The notes under the pieces: model-generated | Databases searched by the model: none | The model's input: the letters and a program-made list of their open reading frames with translations, nothing else | Told to the model about the DNA's origin: nothing | Program-made: the position numbers and the translations under genes | Origin: Palaemon carinicauda | Lineage: Eukaryota; Arthropoda; Malacostraca; Decapoda; Palaemonidae | Direction: 5' to 3' | DNA: 64,000 nucleotides | NCBI RefSeq assembly: GCF_036898095.1 | Contig: NC_090743.1 | Coordinates: 16,568,330 to 16,632,329, forward strand | Shown here: positions 11,590-25,131 of the stretch, in pieces | Position numbering within the stretch: position 1 is the stretch's first letter | Layout of the letters: each line of letters begins with the position of its first letter

Positions 11590-12560
11590 GTTGAACACTC
11601 ACGGTAGCGAGCTCTTGACACTTGTGATCTCGATCACGAACGTCTTGTGAGCGAGCAAGACGCTCATGGTAGAGATCACGATCCCTAGCGAGACACTCAC
11701 AATAGCAATAACGATCACGAGCGAGACACTCACGATAGCGATCACGATCATGAGCGAGACACTAGTGATCATGCTCGCGATTGTGAGCTGCACTATTGGT
11801 CACGAGCAACAATTGTGACACTAGTCTCTACAGTACACAACCCTTGAGGACGCTCACGATCATAAGCGTGGGTTACACGCTCACGGTCATGAGCGAGACG
11901 CTTATGATCACAATTGTGACGCTAGTCTCTACAACCCTTGAGGATGCTCATGTGATTGCTATCACGCTCACGAGGGTGAGTTACACGCTCACAGTCACGA
12001 GCGAGACGCTCGTGACCACGAGCACGACTCTTGTGGTCACGATCACGAGCGAGGAACTCACGATTGTGAGTTACACACTTAAGCACGACACTTGTTATGA
12101 CGATCACGAGCGTCTTGTGGCCATGATCACGAGTCACAAGCAAGACGCTCACGATCGTGAGTTACACGCCCACGGTTACAAGCGAGACACTCGTGACCGC
12201 GATCGCTGTCACAACGCTCTCGCTCTCACTAACGCTCACAATCGTGAGTTACACACTCGCGGTAACGGACGAGACACTCATAATCACGATCACGAGCATC
12301 ATGTGTTGAAGGTTATGAGCTACAGTCTCGTGATCACAAACGAGACGCTTGCAGACGCTCACAGTCACGAGTTATGAGCCCATATCCCGGGCTAGACGCT
12401 CTCGATCAAGAACTGAAGCTCAAGATCAAGAGTTACAAGTTCACAAGATGGACGCTCACAATCGCTAGCACGATCCAGATGCTCATGATGATAGGCACAA
12501 GCCAAATACTAAACCATGAGCTGATGCTCATGATAATGAATTAAATGCTCACGATCATAA
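11590..12560 (+). repeat. Degenerate CTCACGATCACGAGC repeat array
   Basis: Dozens of short units combine CACGATCACGAGC, GAGCGAGACGCTCAC and GTGAGTTACACGCTC. Neighbouring units are often inverted, giving perfect palindromes such as CTCACGATCGTGAG at 12148-12161. In one plus frame the 11600-11790 part reads as an ERDTHDSDHDHERDT-like charged repeat, so it is probably the expanded linker of element D's gag. It is now broken by stops. Confidence 0.7.
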
Positions 12561-13859
12561 GCTAAACGCTCATGATCACAAGCTACTTGCCAGGTTTATG
12601 CATTGAATCCGGCACTCATGGGAATTCATCTCCCATGAACGTATGTGTTTTTCATCAACACTTCATTCATACCATAGGAAGACTTGCAAGCAAATTGCCT
12701 CAGGGAAAAGGTTGCTGCTTTGGTTGCTACCGTCTCCCATGTTGTCCTACTATTATGGGGCTGCTCATGAGCTGACTTTGCTTGGATAGGAACTACGCTA
12801 GTTAGACAGTCTCCTGAAGCGAATTGGATCTCGTATGTGGTAGGGGCGGCAGATCCTTTGAATCTGTTGTCCTCCCTCTAGCGGGAGACACAACCTTATG
12901 AGGTTACCGCCATTCTGTCCCTGTTTAGAGAATGAAATTCAATGCTGTCTAAGCAACAGCCATAGCAATTTACTTGCTATGATTCTGATCGGGCCTGGAT
13001 GGGTAACTGACAAGAATAAAAGAGGTTATTGAAAATTTGCATTCTCCCGATCTCCGCTGGCCTTTATGCCCTCGGACCTTGGTGGAAACAGATTCAACCT
13101 CCATCTACATCTGTTCCAGGGCCCATAATCAGAGGTCTTCCTTGGGCTGGAATGGTTTGGAAAGAATATAATCCTTTCTCAAGGGAGAACCCCTCCCACG
13201 AGCTCAAAATAATAGGCTTATGCCTTTTTCGCCAAGGAAAGAGAGTCCAGACTTTAGCTACAAGGATACTATCTTGTATCTTCCGTCTTCCTTCAGGAAT
13301 TCGTAAGCAGTCTCTATCTTCTTCCTCATGATTGGAATATCCTATCTCATAGGAAGACTAGGCACACCGGGATACCACCGAACTTCGTCAATCAGAAGTC
13401 TCTACTTTTAGTCTCTTCTCCTGAGATGAGTTTAACCTTCAAACCTTGTCATGCTAGGAAAGATTTTGTGATTAATCAGATAGCCTCCTATATAGGATCG
13501 GCCCTTGGCTTGAAGATCTCAGCCTACTGACTAATTTTAGAGTTTAGAATTCCGGCAAGACATCTCTTTCTGTTTACCTCGATCTATAATTTGTGTAATC
13601 AAAGGAATGACACAAAGGTACAATAATATCCTATACAGATATCTGTAGACTGTGTCATCACCCTGTAGGAACTTCTGCAGGTCTGATAAGACCGCATCAG
13701 TCTCTGTCGAATGCAACCTCTGAAGGACTAGCCGGTTCCCAGGTCCTTCGGCACTAAGGATCGTCCTTCCCTTGGTTCTCTACAAGACCTGAGCGAGTAA
13801 TGATCCTAGTTAAAAGACTGTCAGATGAGAATCTCTCCCAAGGAGTAGATCTCCTCGTC

Positions 13860-13990
13860 TTCTGGATTTGACACTTCCTATAGAGGCATCAAAGAAAGTG
13901 GGGGAGGCCACATACAGGACCATATGTCCTTAGGACTATGATCAGAGCACAAATGATACAGTCTCTTAATCCACTAGTAGGCACCATCTT
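13860..13990 (+). pseudogene. RNase H-like remnant of element D
   Basis: One frame gives FDTSYRGIKESGGGHIQDHM, like the first RNase H block of DIRS RT/RH proteins (SDASDSGWG in B and C), followed by a MSLGL-x-SEHK stretch similar to the 'GxW-S..E..HIN' region. Only this short island is recognisable. It sets the element's orientation as plus. Confidence 0.45.
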
Positions 13991-16456
13991 CCTTCGGGAA
14001 AGTGCCCGGGGGGGCAATGACAGTGATTCGTTTGTTTGGGAAAAGAATTCCTGCTCCTACATGGTCTCCCCTTCGAGGTATCCTGTTCACAGGTTTGGAT
14101 TTTATAGACTCCACCCCTTCTGCATGAGTCTTCCTCCCACAGCCTCTGTTGTAGAGGTCTTTGGAATAAATATCAATGACAAGCATTGATCTTCTTTTCT
14201 TGCAGAAGGACTGCTGCCTCCTGTTGGATTCCCTTTTGCAAGCAATTTTATCTGAGAAAGGAATAGATGGCTTCTCCCCATGTCTGTGGAGAGTTATAGT
14301 CAGACTGGTCTTATTAAGAGGCTCGACTAGAGCTTCAGTCTAGCCTCATCAGCAAGATCATTCTTGCCGAAAAGACAGGTCACATACATTAGCACGTCTA
14401 GACTCTGGAGAACCCATCACAGACTTCCTCACGACTAGATACCCTGTGGTGAGGGTCGAGTGAAGTCTGATTTTCCTTTTCTTGAGAGTGCTACTGTATT
14501 CTAGTCATGCACTCAAAATTGCCTACGAATGGAATCACGCTCTTAGGCTTAGGCAATAGAAGAATTTTGCTCGTCCATCGAGCATCTCCTCCAGTCGTTG
14601 CTCTCCATTGAGTTTGAAATGATTACCCGTGGTGGGGTAATACAGTCTCCATCTGGACAGGTGGCTCTAAACTGCAGATCTTCCCCTAACCCCGAAGACA
14701 GGTCTTTCCCAGTGTGACACTCAACCAAAAGAGAGATGAACCCTATGGGTCTCCCTCAATGTCTCTTGCTCATGGTAAGAAACCAAGTAACATCCTATTT
14801 TGTTCTGGACAGCTTGAACCTCAGGCTCAAGCCCTCCAACTGGGAATCTGTTACCTTGTACTCAAGGCTGTAACACAGGTAATTACCTCAGAACATACCT
14901 TTAGAAGGGTGATTACCTAGCCCCCACGGGTATAGCACATTTTGCTGACCTTGAATGGCCCAAGTGAGTGCATTAGATTCCCATTACTAACTTGGACCCA
15001 CTGGGTCATATACTCTTCGTTGTTTTTAATTTTTCACGCAGTGATTATATTGAGGCCATACCTCAGGGAAACAATGAAAGCGCTCGGTCCTTAGGTTCAG
15101 CATGCCTCGCTAACCCTAAAAAGGTCAAAGGAGGTTGTAAGGATCGCATTCGTGACAGGGACACAGGTCCTACTCCAGTCATGGAATCCCTCTCCTCCTC
15201 CTCATATATGACAGAGAGCTCAGAACGTTTTAGGGCAGAATCTGTCCATCACATTTGCAAGTAGCTCCTTTGTGACACAAACCATGCCATTGGTAGGGTG
15301 GATACGTTTCTGATCTTAACCTCACCCTACAAAAAAGACATGACCCACAGAAGACCCGATATGGTTTCTCTATCGCTCCTGCGGATGCGACACAACAAGT
15401 GGTTTAATAATACCTCAGGCTCCTTGTTGGACAACTAGTAGAAGGATGAAGGAATTGGCTACCCAGGGTAAGACTGGGATGAATGAAAGTATACCTGGCT
15501 CTTTTACTCTACTTCCATCATCTTCCCCTCCTTTGGGGATCAGCGCCATAGGTCCCTTTGCAAGCTGGCTTCAACCTCTGCAGGTAATAACCACTTTCCT
15601 TGTGTAACAAAGTATAGTTTATTTTTGTATACTTGTACACATCCTCAACGTCTACTGCAAGATAGGCCTTGGGAAACGTCTATTTCTGTATAAGGTTCCT
15701 ATTTAAACTAGGAGCATTCTTACTTAATCGTTCTTTTAATATCTCTCACAACTACTTTAGTTGCTCAGGCCGCTATCATACTTACTTGAATTGATGAGCG
15801 AGGTGGCAAGGTTTCCCTCAATTTCAGTCTAATACTGTACTAGGTAAACCTGGGTCAATGTCTAAGCCAGTAGTTGAACTTACCACCCTCCTAAGAGTGA
15901 GTCTTCCACATAAATAGCGAAAGGTTTGTTAGTATGGGAACAAATGACAAATTCAAAGATAATTTGTACTTTTCCCTAATTAATACAAACCTGTATTTAT
16001 TTATATAAATTGGCCCGCCATCACCTGTCCCCCAGTAAGTCCTGCCTGCAATCAAAAAGTGACGAGGTTCATTGAACCGTGAGTAGATAAAGGTGGCTGG
16101 GTAACCCCCAACCACCCCTTGCCTACCCGCTGTTAGTGGTTAGGTAAGGTTGCCACCTCACGCTTTAAATCTAATGGCTACCTTCCAGCTTTGCCAAAAG
16201 CATATTCCACATTTCACGTAAATAATTAGAGGTTTGTATTAGTTAGGGAAAAATACAAATTATCTCTGAATTTGCCATGTTGATAGGTTGTTTAGTCACA
16301 CAGAATTATTAATCTATTAAGAGACAAAATTAGAATTTTAATGTTAGTATTTATTTTTATACTCACTTATTGCTCATATTGCTTTAATCTGAAAATGTTT
16401 GGCGTGTTGACACTACCCTTTACAACAGAAAAATTACCCGTTTTCTCTTGTTCCAG

Positions 16457-16617
16457 TATCCTAATGCCCCTATAGAAAAGCAATGAGACTAAAGGGCATA
16501 CAAGGTCAATATGATGTTGTGCATGTTGTATCTCCTTCAATTACAGTAAAAAAAAATTTCATATCTTCATGCCACTATTCAGTGGGAAGGTGGGTAGGCA
16601 TGTACTATGAACATCAG
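16457..16617 (+). pseudogene. Candidate RNF216-like exon with one-base frame break
   Basis: A strong acceptor (TTTTCTCTTGTTCCAG ending at 16456) and donor (CAG/GTGAGT at 16618) bound 161 bases. The neighbouring exons end and start in phase 0. From 16457 the frame reads YPNAPIEKQ and then stops (TGA at 16484). From 16465 another frame is open to the end (MRLKGIQGQYDVVHVV..., then GRWVGMYYEHQ) and finishes exactly in phase 0. A single missing base between 16465 and 16484 explains both halves (162 would be 54 codons). It may be an assembly error, an allele, a poison exon, or not an exon at all. No homology was recognised. Skipping it leaves the gene in frame. Confidence 0.4.
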
Positions 16618-16804
16618 GTGAGTATAGAAATAAATTCTATTATTAAAAATCAGTATTTCTATGAACTTCTTCTAATGTTCATATTAGGGACTCCCACACA
16701 CTAGCGGTGGCGAGTAGTCAGTGAATGAAAGAGATAGGGCATTCAGTCTCCCTTAATCAATTAAATAATGTCCTAGATTCATGTAGAGTCTAGGTTTTAA
16801 GGTA
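16618..16804. other. Intron sequence
   Basis: AT-rich, with no gene or repeat recognised before the transposon that begins at 16805. Confidence 0.5.
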
Positions 16805-17569
<765 letters not shown>

Positions 17570-17603
17570 TACAGGTACTTGATACTCTAAATTTACATTT
17601 ATA

Positions 17604-17908
17604 TTTCTGGGTCGACCTGTGACGCCCGGTGAAAAGGGTCCTTCTTTACACTTTTCTGATATAAACCTTCCAAATATACCAGAGAAAGATAAAAGCATGG
17701 AATGCAGAGGTTACTACCCTCGCGCGAGCACCTTGTGGGTGTCGTGTATAAAGCAGGGGCGTGTGAAAGCCACTATTCAAAGGCTGTCTTCCATTTAGAT
17801 AATTCCTTCATCAAAGGGAAGGGCCGTAACAGAGGCCCTAGATACCACACTTGAATCACGCCACCGACGCCTAACACGAACGCCCTCTAGGACATCCTTC
17901 TGTTTTGG
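17604..17908. repeat. Element A left inverted terminal repeat
   Basis: Pairs with 25661-25989. The shared core starts CCTGTGACGCCCGGTGAAAA and ends near CGAACGCCCTCTAGGACATC. A handful of mismatches with the right arm are visible (for example GCATGGAATG against GCATGTAATG), unlike the identical arms of B and C. Confidence 0.85.
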
Positions 17909-18442
17909 ACTTGCTCGCTTGGTCGTAATTTTTTGTGCTCTTGGTGTTTTTCCCGTTTCTGGATTTAATTCATCATGACTGAAGCTACTACTTCACCTTT
18001 ACCAATGTTAAGTACCATAGTTTGTTTTGACAGCTTTTTACAGTACCGGACAGTTGTTCTCTTTCCAGTAGTGTGTTTTTAATTATAGACCGGCTTGGCC
18101 TTCCTCGGCGTCGGCAGCCATTGTTGTTTTGATTTGCCTCGCTGGAATTTCACGTTAATCTTGCCCATTTGGTACTCTGTCATCTAGGTTCTTGGTTAAG
18201 TCACTTACGACTTTTGAACCATTATTATTATCATTATTATTATTATTGTTTTACTATGGTATTTTTTGCTAGCAAGTCCAATTTGGACGAACGAAGAATA
18301 GCGTCCTTGGCTTTATTATAGTTTAGTACCCGCCTCGGGAAGGCGTTCGTTAATAGAAACCATCTTTATATTTATTTTGTTACGCAGTCGTTATTCTTCG
18401 TTCTTAGTCTTGATTGACATTACAATTTTATTGTTATACTTA

Positions 18443-19162
<720 letters not shown>

Positions 19163-19164
19163 TA

Positions 19165-20020
19165 TATCATATTATAGTGTGCTTTTGGTTCTTTATAGTG
19201 TAACCACGAGAGCGTGAGCATGGAGTTCTCATTTTCTGTTGCTACAGTCACGAGTTACCCTTTCTCTCGTTTTCTTTCTTAACCTCGAGTAGGATAGGTG
19301 GATTTCCCGTTTTCCGTTTTATACGATCACGGGTTATCCCTCCCCCCTCTCCCTCTACGGGTTTATGATATCTACGTTTTATTTTATTATGTGGTTACTG
19401 TTAATATAGCTAGCGTTATTAATAGGTCCCGTTTGTGTGTGAGTCATTATTTTGGGCCAGCTTTATGCCGCCACCCGTTCCCCTCGTAGGTACATCCTCT
19501 CCCCGCTCCGCCTTGGGAGTAGGATCTGAACGTTCATCCTCTCCACCTTGAGTTCTACTCCGCCATTAGGGATACTCATTGAGTTTGGAACCTAGTCAGA
19601 TATTATTTGGAGTGCAACGGTGATCCCTTGCACTCGGACTCCAGCTTCGGCCATATGCACACAAACTTTTTATTATTAATCACAATTTAATTATTCCGGA
19701 CCTTTTCACCGGACCTCCGGCTTCACCGGAGATCACCCAGACGATCAGCATTGGGGGTAACATTAACTTTCCGCTGCTGCTTATAGTTACATATTACTTG
19801 GTTAGGGACCTATCACTGCATCCTCGGCTCGTCCGTGGTTCCGCAGTGTACATTAGTTTATTCTTATTTTGTATTAATATATTAATATGGAACTCTAGCT
19901 CTCAATTAAGGAACCATTCTGTGCACACATATTTAATGTTATCTAGACTCTTTTAGTTGATCTGAATCACTGACCAGAGTCTCAAGGAACATCCAGACTT
20001 ATGTCTCCTTTCTTTTACAG
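19165..20020 (+). other. Element A leader, no ORF
   Basis: The 5' untranslated or first-intron part of element A. A GC-rich polypyrimidine stretch lies at 19490-19580. The only candidate first coding exon is upstream of transposon copy 2 at 17974 (MTEATTSPLPM), which could not be joined in phase to the 20021 exon. Confidence 0.4.
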
Positions 20021-20209
20021 AAGGTCCGCTGCGCTGCCAAGGGCTGCCCCGCTGCCTTTAATGATCCCGTGGGCCATGACCTATGCTGGTCCCATGCGCA
20101 TTGCGCCATATCCTTCACTCGGGAGCCGGGACAAGCCTCGTACATGGTGTGGTTCCCGGAGTCGTGCACGCTCTGCTACGAGCTGTCCTCCCTACTCCTG
20201 AACGATGAC
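20021..20209 (+). CDS. Element A gag, Cys/His exon
   Basis: Exactly 63 codons between an acceptor (TTCTTTTACAG ending at 20020) and a donor (GTAAGT at 20210), phase 0 at both ends. The peptide contains CAAKGCPAAFNDPVGHDLC, then WSHAHC and ESCTLCYEL, giving six cysteines and three histidines in a pattern related to the gag N-termini of elements B, C and E. This suggests a zinc-binding domain in the nucleocapsid-like protein. It joins in frame to the exon starting at 20338. Confidence 0.6.
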
Positions 20210-20337
20210 GTAAGTTGGTTCTAGTTTGTTCCTTTTTATCCTTTGGCGATGATTTAATTTGTTCCATATATATGTATACATCGCTTATTGCGGAGAACGA
20301 TCTTCTCCTTCATCATTAATCCCCTCACCTCTTTCAG

Positions 20338-22325
20338 GCTGATGATGACTCTCTCCGGGCTGCAAGAGCTGCTCTCTGTCCTTGGGTGTCAGGCTTTGGA
20401 AGGAATGCTCCGTCTGGCGCACCCTATCTCCTCGACGGAGACATGGCCTCTCGTCTGTTCCCGGGCTCTACCACTGCAGCAGTTCTGCCGGAGACAGCGG
20501 CCCCGTTAATTGAGGGGGTTAGAGCAACCATCCCAACGGAAGAGGAAGCTTTATTGGTGGGGGACGTGTCCTCTCTAGATTTGGACGTCGAACCCATGGA
20601 CGAGCAGGTAGGTGGTGCTGAGTTGGTGGATCCCCTTTTATCTCTCACTCCTTCCTCTACCTCTTCCTTCCTCGGCTTTGATAAGCCTACGGCTTCTCCT
20701 CGGGATCCCTCCGTCCCTGTACGACCCAAGGTGAAGCCACTACGTACCTTTAAGCCTTCAGCTTTGCCATTATCTGCGTCACTGGTACCCAGACCCTCAA
20801 ATGCTCCTGATGTTCCTATTACTTCACATAAAACCGTGACTGCTAAAAAGTCGAAGTCCGCTAAGTCCAAGGCTTCTTCAGCGGGTAGTGCTCAGGAACC
20901 CTCCTTCCCCGTCGACCTGATCAGGGATATTGTTAAGGAGCAGATACAACAACATTCTAGGGCAAGCCAAGGGGCTATGACGGAGCTCAAAGATATGGTG
21001 GCAAATCTGATCCGTTTAGGAACTCAGATGCCTCCTCCTTCAGCCCCAGACGCGTCGAAGTTACCCCCCTTCGATAAAAATAACCCATGGGGGTTTGCCT
21101 TGCATGCTCCATATATAGATGGTACCATAACTCTGGATAGCATAGGCACCCGCCCTCTAGAGGACCTAGAATTTTACCCTCCGGGGCTAGAATTCCCATT
21201 CAACGGCTTCGTTCGTTTGAAAGAGCATGCCTTGGTTAGACTGGACAAGGTACCGAAGGAAACGGTAATATTTCCTAAAGAACAGGCCCAAGCTGTCTGG
21301 GCCAGGACTCTGTCTGAATGGGGGTGCGCTAACTCCAAGCTCACCCCACACAAAGGGGCCTACACCATTTTTACAACTGCTCCTGCTATTACCTTGCCTA
21401 TTACGGATAAATTGACAGATCTCACTATTCAAGCTGTCAAAGAGGGCTCTGCCATGCCGGCTCTTAAAGAGACGGACCCCACCTCCATGCTCATCCCGAG
21501 TACCTCTGCTACCTGGGACGATGCTTCCTCTACTTTCACAGTAGGGAAGTTAGACCCAGACTACGCCTCTACTCTGTTTTCCGAGAAGCTTCCCAAATTA
21601 CCGGAGAATCTTCTCAGGACTGAGGTTGAGGCACGGAATAGGTTAGCTAGGTCTCTCCACTCCATTACCTCCGCGGAGTCCCTAGCCTCGCTTTATCCGA
21701 CTGAGACCTTGTTTCGGATATTCACAAAGAACCTGTCTCTGTCCTACCAAGTCGACCTACACGATTTCTGGTCGGCTCGGGTTAGTTGCAGGAAATACGT
21801 TCTGTCTGAGGCCTCTATCAGACATGAACCGAACAGGCTGATAGCTTCCTCCTGCCGGGGTAAAACCCTCTTCCCTCAGGAGGAGGTGAACAAGGTTCTA
21901 CAAGATGATGCGAGAGCAAACCAAAATTGCAGGTGAGGCGGGGCCTCACTGCCAAAAAGAAGGTCGAAGCCCAAAAGCAAGCTTTCTTCAAGAAGAAGCA
22001 GAGATTTACCCCTTACAAGACGAACCGGGGTCACTACCATCAATCGACAGTTACCCACTCGTCATCACAGTCTCCCTCTGCTTCGACGTCTCAGCAACCG
22101 AATCCCCCTCAACAGGTGGTCTACCTCACTGCTCCCCCAGGTACACAACCCAACCCCGCTTGGATGCCCTCTCCTGCATACAACCCTAGCTACGAATCCT
22201 CAGGTTCCTTTCGTGGACACCAGAGAGGAAGCTACAGGGGTAGAGGACAGTTCCGCCAACGAGGCGGGCCTAGGACAAGGGGTGCTCGGGGAGGGAAGGG
22301 ACCTAGATTCACTCCCTCGCAATGA
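20338..22325 (+). pseudogene. Element A gag, main exon
   Basis: Open from the TTTCAG acceptor (ends 20337; first residues ADDDSLRAARAALCPWVSGF) to a stop at 21936, about 532 codons. It has a Pro/Ser/Lys-rich middle, a predicted coiled coil (VKEQIQQHSRASQGAMTELK) and a globular conserved part to about 21930. The frame then shifts and continues from about 21927 to 22325 with a basic Arg/Gly-rich tail (GHQRGSYRGRGQFRQRGG), typical of RNA-binding gag ends. The shift is either a lesion or a decayed overlap. The tail overlaps the RT frame by about 110 bases. Confidence 0.65.
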
Positions 22326-24167
22326 TGTGGTCCCAGTAGGGGGAAGACTTTACCACTTTCGAGACCATTGGACCTTCAGTCCGTGGGCTCACAGCATAAT
22401 CTCCAAAGGTTTGGGTTGGAAATGGTCACAGGGTTCTCCACCTCCACCAGTGACCTTCCAGAAACCCACTCCCATCCTGAAAGAGTACACCACAGAGTTA
22501 CTCAAGAAGAAAGCAATCAAAGGGGTTCGATCACTGAAGTTCCAAGGCCGCCTGTTTACAGTTCCAAAGAAAGACTCGTCAGCATTGAGAGTGGTCCTAG
22601 ACTTGTCAAAACTAAACTCTTACATTCTCTGCGACAAGTTCCGAATGTTGACTATCTCTCAGGTACGGACCTTACTTCCCCGTGGGGCCGTCACCACCTC
22701 TATCGATCTTACCGACGCCTATTATCATGTGCCAATAGCTCGAAACTTCTCTCCTTACCTAGGCTTCTGCCTAGGCAGGAAAGCCTTTGCGTTCAAAGTC
22801 ATGCCCTTCGGTCTCAGCATTGCCCCCAGGATATTCACGAAACTGGGAGAGACAGTGCTAGAACAACTCAGGAACCAAGGGATACAGATCATAGCTTATC
22901 TGGACGATTGGCTCATTTGGGCTCGGTCGACCCAGGAATGCAACAGAGCTACGACGGAAGTACTTCGATTTCTCGCCAACCTGGGATTTCAGGTCAATCT
23001 CCAAAAGTCCCACCTGCAACCATCATGCCACTTTGAATGGTTAGGCATTCAGTGGGACCTTTCAAAGCACAAGCTATCCCTTCCTCCCAAAAAAGTAAGG
23101 GAAATAGCTTCCAAGATCAGGAATTTTCTCAAACACAAACAGGTGTCCAGAAAAGCCTTAGAAAGAATCCTCGGCCTTCTCCAATTCGCTTCAGTAACAG
23201 ATCTCCTATTAAAAGCCAAACTCAAAGACATCAATCGAGTTTGGAGAAAGAGAGCTACAGTACCTTTAAGAGACAAGATCTCGAAGATCCCCTCTGTCTT
23301 GAAAATGAGACTACGCCCATGGTCCGAACCAAGGAACCTCTCCAAATCGGTTCCTCTACAATTCCCACCTCCACAAGTGACAGTTCATACAGACGCATCT
23401 CTGAGTGGATGGGGGGGGGGGGGTGTTACTCCGAACATCAGATGTTTCAGGGCTTTTGGTCACCCGCCATGAAACAGTTCCATATCAATGTTCTCGAAGC
23501 CATGGCAGTGTTCTTGACCCTGAAGAGACTCTCCCCTCCGAGGTCGACCCACATCAGAGTAGTTTCAGACAGCACAGCCGTAGTACACTGCATCAGCAGA
23601 GGAGGATCCAAGTCTCCCAACCTGAATCAGGTCCTGGTCACTATCTTCGCCTTGGCAACAGAAAAGAACTGGTTCCTGTCAGCAACTCACCTAGCAGGAG
23701 TCCAGAATGTGATAGCGGACTCACTATCCAGGACGAAACCACTGGAATCAGAATGGTCTCTAGACATAAATTCATTCCGGTGGATACTCAGGCTGGTTCC
23801 GGGCCTCCAGGTAGATCTATTCGCAACTCAGCTGAATCACAAACTTCCCTGTTATGTGACCCCAAACCTGGACCCTCAGGCTTAAGCCATGGATGCATTA
23901 ACCCTGGATTGGAACCATTGGAAGAAGATTTACCTATTCCCTCCAGTGAATCTTCTAATGAAAGTTTTACACAAACTACGCTCCTTCCAAGGGGCAGTGG
24001 CTTTAGTAGCACCTCACTGGCCAAAGAGCAGTTGGTTTCCTCTCCTCCTCGAGTTGAAACTCCGTCCCTTCCGGATCCCATTCCCCAAACTGACCCAAGT
24101 AGTCCAAACTCCGACTGTGTCAGATTCCTCAAGGATAGCCAAAACCCTAACTTTGTGGACTTCATGA
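22213..24167 (+). pseudogene. Element A reverse transcriptase/RNase H
   Basis: DIRS RT/RH protein. Visible RT blocks are SALRVVLDLSKLN, SIDLTDAYYHVPIA, MPFGLSIAPRIFT and AYLDDWLIWA, the LDDW form of the catalytic motif typical of DIRS. RNase H blocks are VHTDASLSGWG, NVLEAMAVFLTL, VSDSTAVVHCISRGG and ADSLSR. A run of 13 G at 23411-23423 shifts the frame within the first RNase H block, and a TAA at 23883-23885 stops it. The same frame resumes at 23889 (MDALTLDWNHWKK). The element is not able to make this enzyme as read. Confidence 0.8.
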
Positions 24168-25131
24168 AGTTTGCAGCTCGTAGAGACGCAAACATTGACC
24201 CGGAAAACGTCCTCTTCATAGAATCAGATAAAAAGGGACTCGACAATTCGTCAATATGATTCGGCCGTTAAGAAACTAGCAGATTTCCTAAAGAATTCAG
24301 ACCATACTCGTATGACTCCGAATTTAGCCATCTCTTTCTTTAGGTTCCTATTTGACAAAGGCCTAGCAGCTAGCACTATAACCACCATCAAATCAGCTTT
24401 GAAGAAAATCTTCCTTATTGGGTTTAACATTGACCTAGCTGATTCCTATTTCTCATCTATTCCAAAAGCGTGTGCTAGGCTTCGACCTTCGGTTCGTCCA
24501 CAAAAGGTCTCTTGGTCTCTGAACGATGTCCTCAAACTTGCGTCAGACACGGACAATGAATCCTGCTCCTATATCACTCTTCTTAGGAAGATTTTATTTA
24601 TAACGGCTTTGGCCTCAGGTGCTAGAATCTCAGAACTAGCAGCTCTCTCACGAAACTCAGAAAACATAGATTTCCTCCCTTCAGGTGAAGAACTTCTTTC
24701 TCCAGACAGAACTTTCCTAGCTAAAAATGAGGACCCCCAAAATAGGTGGTCCCCTTGGAAGATTATTCCTCTTCCCCAGGATACTTCTCTGTGTCCAATC
24801 ACTACTCTCAGGGCCTTTTTAGCTAGAACTGCCACCCGCTCGTCTGGCCCCCTTGTTTATCAGGGAACAAGGAGGTACTATTTCCATTCAAGGTATCGGA
24901 CAACAGATCCTCTACTTCATTAAACATGCTAATCCGGAATCATTTCCCCATGCTCATGATATCCAGTCAGTAGCTACCTCCATCAATTACTTCCAGAACA
25001 TGGATTTTGATGACCTTAAAAAATATACGGGTTGGAAATCTCCTATGGTTTTCAAACGCCACTATCTAAAGAACTTACAGGCCCTTAAATACCCAACGGT
25101 TGCAGCTGGGAGTCTTATCTCTTCCCATTAA
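24060..25131 (+). pseudogene. Element A tyrosine recombinase
   Basis: Integrase of the DIRS type. The N-terminal core-binding part is in one frame to about 24240 (SDCVRFLKDSQ..., FAARRDANIDPENV), then shifts to RQYDSAVKKLADFL and the catalytic domain (GARISELAAL with the first Arg). It shifts again near 24870 to HAHDIQSVATS and FKRHYLKNLQAL with the Tyr. The usual H-x-x-R reads H-D-I-Q, so the second catalytic Arg is lost. Two frameshifts and this change mark it as dead. Confidence 0.75.

Larger units (their letters stand above)
10378..16262 (+). mobile_element. DIRS-like element D, degenerate
   Basis: The left end (10378-10640) and the reverse complement of the right end (about 15960-16262) form a long inverted repeat: TGGAATATGC, GCTGGAA-GTAGC-ATTAG, TTTAAAG-GTGAGGTG-CAACC, CCTAACCACTAACAG, GTACCCAGCCACC and TTCACGGTTCAATGAACC can be paired by eye. 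Inside are a charged tandem-repeat region (11590-12560) and an RNase H-like remnant (13860-13990), both plus-sense. Many stops are present, so it is inactive. It lies in the intron between the 10100-10265 exon and the candidate exon at 16457. Confidence 0.65.
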
